The position numbers were made by a program, and so were the translations under genes. Below, one piece after another: positions 57,251 to 64,000 of a stretch of 64,000 bases of DNA (within the stretch, counting starts at the first letter, position 1; each line of letters begins with the position of its first letter). This DNA is from Dryocosmus kuriphilus. Taxonomy: Eukaryota > Arthropoda > Insecta > Hymenoptera > Cynipidae. The notes beneath the pieces are model-generated. The model was not told the DNA's origin. It searched no databases and saw nothing but the letters and a program-made list of their open reading frames with translations. Where the stretch lies: the NCBI GenBank assembly GCA_038277395.1, contig CM076196.1, positions 79,912,286 through 79,976,285 on the forward strand, in the 5' to 3' direction.

Positions 57251-60200
57251 GCCACCGAGGCCTCCCTAGATTGTTTCTTGTTTCTCTTATTCCACCGGAT
57301 GACGCGGTTTTGCACCAGTACCTGTGAACTTTTTCAATTTGAATGAATTAAACCAGAATATTTCACGAATCTGGATATGCTTTTTAATATTAATCTATTA
57401 TCGACCAGTACAATTAATTAATCAATTTCAGATGTTAAATTTTTAATTGGCTTGTAGGTCTAAATAATTTTTTAGAGAAACGAGAGAAAATCTACCTCGG
57501 CCCGGATTTGAAACGGGAACGCCACTATTCACGAGTGAAGCGTTTTCCAATTACGCCACCGAGGCCTCGGTAGATTGTTTCTTGTTTCTCTTATTCCACA
57601 GGATGACGCGGTTTTGCACCAGTACCTGTGAAGTTTTTCAATTTGAATGAATTAAACCAGAATATTTCACGAATCTGGATATAGTTTTTTAATATTAATT
57701 TATTACGACCAGTGCAATTAATTAATCAATTTCAGATGTTAAATTTTTAATTCGATTGTAGTTCTAAATAATTTTTTAGAGGAACGAAAGAAAATCTACC
57801 TCGGCCCGGATTTGAACCGACAACGCCACTATTCACGAGTGAAGTGTTTTCCAATTACGCCACCGAGGCCTCGGTAGATTGTTTCTTGTTTCTCTTATTC
57901 CACAGGATGACGCGGTTTGCACCAGTACCTGTGAAGTTTTTTAATTTGACTGAATTAAACCAGAATATTTCACGAATCTGGATATACTTTTTAATATTAA
58001 TCTATTATCGACCAGTACAATTAATTAATCAATTTCAGATGTTAAATTTTTAATTGGATTGTTATTCTAAATAATTTTTTAGAGAAACGAGAGAAAATCT
58101 ACCTCGGCCCGGATTTGAAACGGGAACGCCACTATTCACGAGTGAAGCGTTTTCCAATTACGCCACCGAGGCCTCGGTAGATTGTTTCTTGTTTCTGTTA
58201 TTCCACAGGATGACGCGGTTTTGCACCAGTACCTGTGAAGTTTTTCAATTTGAATGAATTAAACCAGAATATTTCACGACTCTGGATATACTTTTTAATA
58301 TTAATCTATTATCGACCAGTACAATTAATTAATCAATTTCAGATGTTAAATTTTTAATTGGATTGTTATTCTAAATAAATTTTTTAGAGAAACGAGAGAA
58401 AATCTACCTCGGCCCGGATTTGAAACGGGAACGCCACTATTCACGAGTGAAGCGTTTTCCAATTACGCCACCGAGGCCTCCCTAGATTGTTTCTTGTTTC
58501 TCTTATTCCACAGGATGACGCGGTTTTGCACCTGTACCTGTGAAGTTTTTCAATTTGAATGAATTAAACCAGAATATTTCACGAATCTGGATATAGTTTT
58601 TAATATTAATCTATTATCGATCAGTGCAATTAATTAATCAATTTCAGATGTTAAATTTTTAATTCGATTGTAGGTCTAAATAATTTTTTAGAGGAACGAA
58701 AGAAAATCTGCCTCGACCCGGATTTGAACCGACAACGCCACTATTCACGAGTGAAGTGTTTTCCAATTACGTCACCGAGGCCTCGGTAGATTGTTTCTTG
58801 TTTCTCTTATTCCACAGGATGACGCGGTTTTGCACCAGTACCTGTGAAGTTTTTCAATTTGACTCAATTAAACCAGAATATTTCACGAATCTGGATATAC
58901 TTTTTAATATTAATCTATTATCGAACAGTACAATTAATTACTCGATTTCAGATGTTAAATTTTTTATTGGATTGTAGGTCTAAATAATTTTTTAGAAAAA
59001 GAGAGAAAATCTACTTCGGCCCGGATTTGAACCGGGAACGCCACTATTCACGAGTGAAGCGTTTTCCAATTACGCCACCGAGGCCTCCCTAGATTGTTTC
59101 TTGTTCCTCTCATTCCACCGGATGACGCGGTTTTGCACCAGTACCTGTGAAGTTTTTCAATTTGAATGAATTAAACCAGAATATTTCACGAATCTGGATA
59201 TACTTTTTAATATTAATCTATTATCGACCAGTACAATTAATTAATCGATTTCAGATGTTAAATTTTTAATTGGATTGTAGGTCTAAATAATTTTTTAGAA
59301 AAAGAGAGAAAATCTACTTCGGCCCGGATTTGAACCGGGAACGCCACTATTCACGAGTGAAGCGTTTTCCAATTACGCCACCGAGGCCTCCCTAGATTGT
59401 TTCTTGTTTCTCTTATTCCACCGGATGACGCGGTTTTGCACCAGTACCTGTGAACTTTTTCAATTTGAATGAATTAAACCAGAATATTTCACGAATCTGG
59501 ATATGCTTTTTAATATTAATCTGTTATCGACCAGTACAATTAATTAATCAATTTCAGATGTTAAATTTTTAATTGGCTTGTAGGTCTAAATAATTTTTTA
59601 GAGAAACGAGAGAAAATCTACCTCGGCCCGGATTTGAAACGGGAACGCCACTATTCACGAGTGAAGCGTTTTCCAATTACGCCACCGAGGCCTCGGTAGA
59701 TTGTTTCTTGTTTCTCTTATTCCACAGGATGACGCGGTTTTGCACCAGTACCTGTGAAGTTTTTCAATTTGAATGAATTAAACCAGAATATTTCACGAAT
59801 CTGGATATAGTTTTTAATATTAATCTATTATCGACCAGTGCAATTAATTAATCAATTTCAGATGTTAAATTTTTAATTCGATTGTAGGTCTAAATAATTT
59901 TTTAGAGGAACGAAAGAAAATCTACCTCGGCCCGGATTTGAACCGACAACGCCACTATTCACGAGTGAAGTGTTTTCCAATTACGCCACCGAGGCCTCGG
60001 TAGATTGTTTCTTGTTTCTCTTATTCCACAGGATGACGCGGTTTTGCACCAGTACCTGTGAAGTTTTTTAATTTGACTGAATTAAACCAGAATATTTCAC
60101 GAATCTGGATATACTTTTTTAATATTAATCTATTATCGACCAGTATAATTAATTAATCGATTTCAGATGTTAAACTTTTGATTGGATTGTAGGTCTAAAT

Positions 60201-61017
60201 AATTTTTTAGAAAAACGAGAGAAAATCTACCTCGGCCCGGATTTGAACCGAAAACGCCACTATTTACGAGTGAAGTGTTTTCCAATTACGCCACCGAGGC
60301 CTCGGTAGATTGTTTCTTGTTTCTCTTATTCCACAGGATGAAGCGGTTTTGCACCAGTACCTGTGAAGTTTTTCAATTTGACTGAATTAAACCAGAATAT
60401 TTCACGAATCTGGATATACTTTTTAATATTAATCTATTATCGACCAGTACAATTAATTAATCGATTTCAGATGTTAAATTTTTAATTCGATTGTAGGTCT
60501 AAATAATTTTTTAGAGGAACGAGAGAAAATCTACCTCGGCCCGGATTTGCACAGGGAACGCCACTATTCACGAGTGAAGCGTTTTCCAATTACGTCACCG
60601 AGGCCTCGGTAGATTGTTTCTTGTTTCTCTTATTCCACAGGATGACGCGGTTTTGCACCAGTACCTGTGAAGTTTTTCAATTTGACTGAATTAAACCAGA
60701 ATATTTCACGAATCTGGATATACTTTTTAATATTAATCTATTATCGACCAGTACAATTAATTAATCGATTTCAGATGTTAAATTTTTAATTCGATTGTAG
60801 GTCTAAATAATTTTTTAGAGAACGAGAGAAAATCTACCTCGGCCCGGATTTGAACCGGGAACGCCACTATTCACGAGTGAAGCGTTTTCCAATTACGCCA
60901 CCGAGGCCTCGGTAGATTGTTTCTTGTTTCTCTTATTCCACAGGATGACGCGGTTTTGCACCAGTACCTGTGAAGTTTTTCAATTTGACTGAATTAAACC
61001 AGAATATTTCACGAATC

Positions 61018-61095
61018 TGGAGTGAAGCGTTTTCCAATTATACTTTTTAATATTAATCTATTATCGACCAGGATATACAATTAATTATTATCGAC
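61018..61095. repeat. scrambled monomer
   Basis: 'GGAGTGAAGCGTTTTCCAAT' is inserted in the spacer, followed by a repeated 'TTATCGACCAG' block. It looks like two or three template jumps, or an assembly error. Confidence 0.7.
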
Positions 61096-61673
61096 CAGTA
61101 CAATTAATTAATCAATTTCAGATGTTAAATTTTTAATTGGATTGTAGGTCTAAATAATTTTTTAGAGAAACGAGAGAAAATCTACCTCGGCCCGGATTTG
61201 AAACGGGACAACGCCACTATTCACGAGTGAAGTGTTTTCCAATTACGCCACCGAGGCCTCGGTAGATTGTTTCTTGTTTCTCTTATTCCACAGGATGACG
61301 CGGTTTTGCACCAGTACCTGTGAAGTTTTTCAATTTGAATGAATTAAACCAGAATATTTCACGAATCTGGATATAGTTTTTTAATATTAATCTATTATCG
61401 ACCAGTGCAATTAATTAATCAATTTCAGATGTTAAATTTTTAATTCGATTGTAGGTCTAAATAATTTTTTAGAGGAACGAGAGAAAATCTACCTCGGCCC
61501 GGATTTGAACCGGGAACGCCACTATTCACGAGTGAAGCGTTTTCCAATTACGCCACCGAGGCCTCGGTAGATTGTTTCTTGTTTCTCTTATTCCACAGGA
61601 TGACGCGGTTTTTTGCACCAGTACCTGTGAAGTTTTTCAATTTGACTGAATTAAACCAGAATATTTCACGAAT

Positions 61674-61700
61674 CTGGATATACTTCACGAGTGAAGCGTT
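61674..61700. repeat. fused monomer junction 2
   Basis: Same join as at 57210-57250, offset about 4.46 kb, with the D arm still normal. Confidence 0.85.
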
Positions 61701-64000
61701 TTCCAATTACGCCACCGAGGCCTCCCTAGATTGTTTCTTGTTTCTCTTATTCCACCGGATGACGCGGTTTTGCACCAGTACCTGTGAACTTTTTCAATTT
61801 GAATGAATTAAACCAGAATATTTCACGAATCTGGATATGCTTTTTAATATTAATCTATTATCGACCAGTACAATTAATTAATCAATTTCAGATGTTAAAT
61901 TTTTAATTGGCTTGTAGGTCTAAATAATTTTTTAGAGAAACGAGAGAAAATCTACCTCCTCGGCCCGGATTTGAAACGGGAACGCCACTATTCACGAGTG
62001 AAGCGTTTTCCAATTACGCCACCGAGGCCTCGGTAGATTGTTTCTTGTTTCTCTTATTCCACAGGATGACGCGGTTTTGCACCAGTACCTGTGAAGTTTT
62101 TCAATTTGAATGAATTAAACCAGAATATTTCACGAATCTGGATATAGTTTTTAATATTAATTTATTATCGACCAGTGCAATTAATTAATCAATTTCAGAT
62201 GTTAAATTTTTAATTCGATTGTAGTTCTAAATAATTTTTTAGAGGAACGAAAGAAAATCTACCTCGGCCCGGATTTGAACCGACAACGCCACTATTCACG
62301 AGTGAAGTGTTTTCCAATTACGCCACCGAGGCCTCGGTAGATTGTTTCTTGTTTCTCTTATTCCACAGGATGACGCGGTTTTGCACCAGTACCTGTGAAG
62401 TTTTTTAATTTGACTGAATTAAACCAGAATATTTCACGAATCTGGATATACTTTTTAATATTAATCTATTATCGACCAGTGCAATTAATTAATCAATTTC
62501 AGATGTTAAATTTTTAATTCGATTGTAGGTCTAAATAATTTTTTAGAGAGGAACGAGAGAAAATCTACCTCGGCCCGGATTTGAACCGGAACGCCACTAT
62601 TCACGAGTGAAGTGTTTTCCAATTACGCCACCGAGGCCTCGGTAGATTGTTTCTTGTTTCTCTTATTCCACAGGATGACGCGGTTTTGCACCAGTACCTG
62701 TGAAGTTTTTCAATTTGACTGAATTAAACCAGAATATTTCACGAATCTGGATATACTTTTTAATATTAATCTATTATCGACCAGTACAATTAATTAATCG
62801 ATTTCAGATGTTAAATTTTTGATTGGATTGTAGGTCTAAATAATTTTTTAGAAAAACGAGAGAGAAAATCTACCTCGGCCCGGATTTGAACCGACAACGC
62901 CACTATTTACGAGTGAAGTGTTTTCCAATTACGCCACCGAGGCCCTCGGTAGATTGTTTCTTGTTTCTCTTATTCCACAGGATGACGCGGTTTTGCACCA
63001 GTACCTGTGAAGTTTTTTAATTTGACTGAATTAAACCAGAATATTTCACTAATCTGGATATATACTTTTTAATATTAATCTATTATCGACCAGTACAATT
63101 AATTAATCGATTTCAGATGTTAAATTTTTGATTGGATTGTAGGTCTAAATAATTTTTTAGAGGAACGAAAGAAAATCTACCTCGGCCCGGATTTGAACCG
63201 ACAACGCCACTATTCACGAGTGAAGTGTTTTCCAATTACGTCACCGAGGCCTCGGTAGATTGTTTCTTGTTTCTCTTATTCCACAGGATGACGCGGTTTT
63301 GCACCAGTACCTGTGAAGTTTTTCAATTTGACTGAATTAAACCAGAATATTTCACGAATTTGGATATACTTTTTAATATTAATCTATTATCGACCAGTAC
63401 AATTAATTAATCGATTTCAGATGTTAAATTTTTTATTGGATTGTAGGTCTAAATAATTTTTTAGAAAAAGAGAGAAAATCTACTTCGGCCCGGATTTGAA
63501 CCGGGAACGCCACTATTCACGAGTGAAGCGTTTTCCAATTACGCCACCGAAGCTCCCTAGATTGTTTCTTGTTTCTCTTATTCCACCGGATGACGCGGTT
63601 TTGCACCAGTACCTGTGAAGTTTTTCAATTTGAATGAATTAAACCAGAATATTTCACGAATCTGGATATACTTTTTAATATTAATCTATTATCGACCAGT
63701 ACAATTAATTAATCGATTTCAGATGTTAAATTTTTGATTGGATTGTAGGTCTAAATAATTTTTTAGAAAAACGAGAGAAAATCTACCTCGGCCCGGATTT
63801 GAACCGACAACGCCACTATTTACGAGTGAAGTGTTTTCCAATTACGCCACCGAGCCTCGGTAGATTGTTTCTTGTTTCTCTTATTCCACAGGATGACGCG
63901 GTTTTGCACCAGTACCTGTGAAGTTTTTCAATTTGAATGAATTAAACCAGAATATTTCACGAATCTGGATATAGATTTTTAATATTAATCTATTATCGAC

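Larger units (their letters stand above)
41430..64000 (-). repeat. 304-bp satellite array with a tRNA-like gene in each unit
   Basis: Tandem units of about 304 bp fill the last 22.6 kb and run past the window edge. Each unit has a tRNA-like block (minus strand) followed, on plus, by 'TTGTTTCTTGTTTCTCTTA', 'GATGACGCGGTTTTGCACCA', 'ACCAGAATATTTCACGAA', 'TTATCGACCAGTACAATTAA' and 'TCTAAATAATTTTTTAGA'. The B-box/acceptor block starts at about 41541, 41845, 42122, 42402, 42706, 43011, 43315, 43619, 43927 and then every 300-310 bp to about 63788: about 73 in all. Exceptions are two fused units (57219 and 61681) and a scrambled unit (61018-61090). The leftmost units are the most degenerate (copies 3 and 4 have lost about 25 bp each), as expected at an array edge. 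The short ORFs within it are repeat shadows. Confidence 0.97.

Noticed and set aside
41430..64000. CRISPR-like array
   Set aside because: Units are 304 bp and nearly identical throughout, with no short repeat plus unique spacer pattern, in a eukaryotic setting.

Overview
This window is animal, almost certainly insect, nuclear DNA: AT-rich, with no operons, few intact ORFs and a very high load of transposable elements (TEs). The purine-rich LINE resembles a type I associate with ants and wasps, so a hymenopteran is my guess, but nothing here proves it. I find no convincing host protein-coding gene.

Layout. 1-4390: a hairpin-ended repeat (called REP1 here), a possible MITE, an internally deleted mariner (1857-2805) and unassigned sequence. 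4390-25540: remains of a Helitron on the minus strand. Its helicase gene is split by 13.3 kb of nested insertions: a TCACTAA-motif element, into which a head-to-head pair of Penelope-like elements (6136-12707, 13-bp target duplication) and a LINE (13375-18587, 14-bp duplication) have inserted. The Helitron is interrupted again at 20.0-24.0 kb by a hAT remnant with a BED finger, an internally deleted LINE (21097-22150, 14-bp duplication) and a REP1 copy. 26597-29347: three more REP1 copies. 29371-35250: a DNA transposon with long terminal inverted repeats of about 0.4 kb. It carries a broken DDE plus SWIM-finger transposase, itself interrupted by a 756-bp snapback element with a 13-bp duplication; a smaller inverted-repeat unit with a Merlin-like exon sits in its left half. 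35866-38700: a second mariner, missing the opposite part from the first, then a minisatellite split by a palindromic MITE, and other short repeats. 38700-41430: nothing identified.

41430-64000: the dominant feature, a tandem satellite of about 304 bp per unit that runs off the right edge. Each monomer carries a 73-nt tRNA-like cloverleaf on the minus strand with A box, B box and a downstream T-run, giving about 73 potential Pol III units. The anticodon loop has G instead of the universal U33, so these are probably not decoding tRNAs. The array has subfamilies and larger duplications at offsets of about 4.11 and 4.46 kb.

The TEs do not act as one pathway. They form a layered insertion record (Helitron oldest, then the TCACTAA element, then the Penelope pair and LINE). 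The tRNA-like satellite and the hammerhead-like motifs in the Penelope repeats are the most interesting parts.
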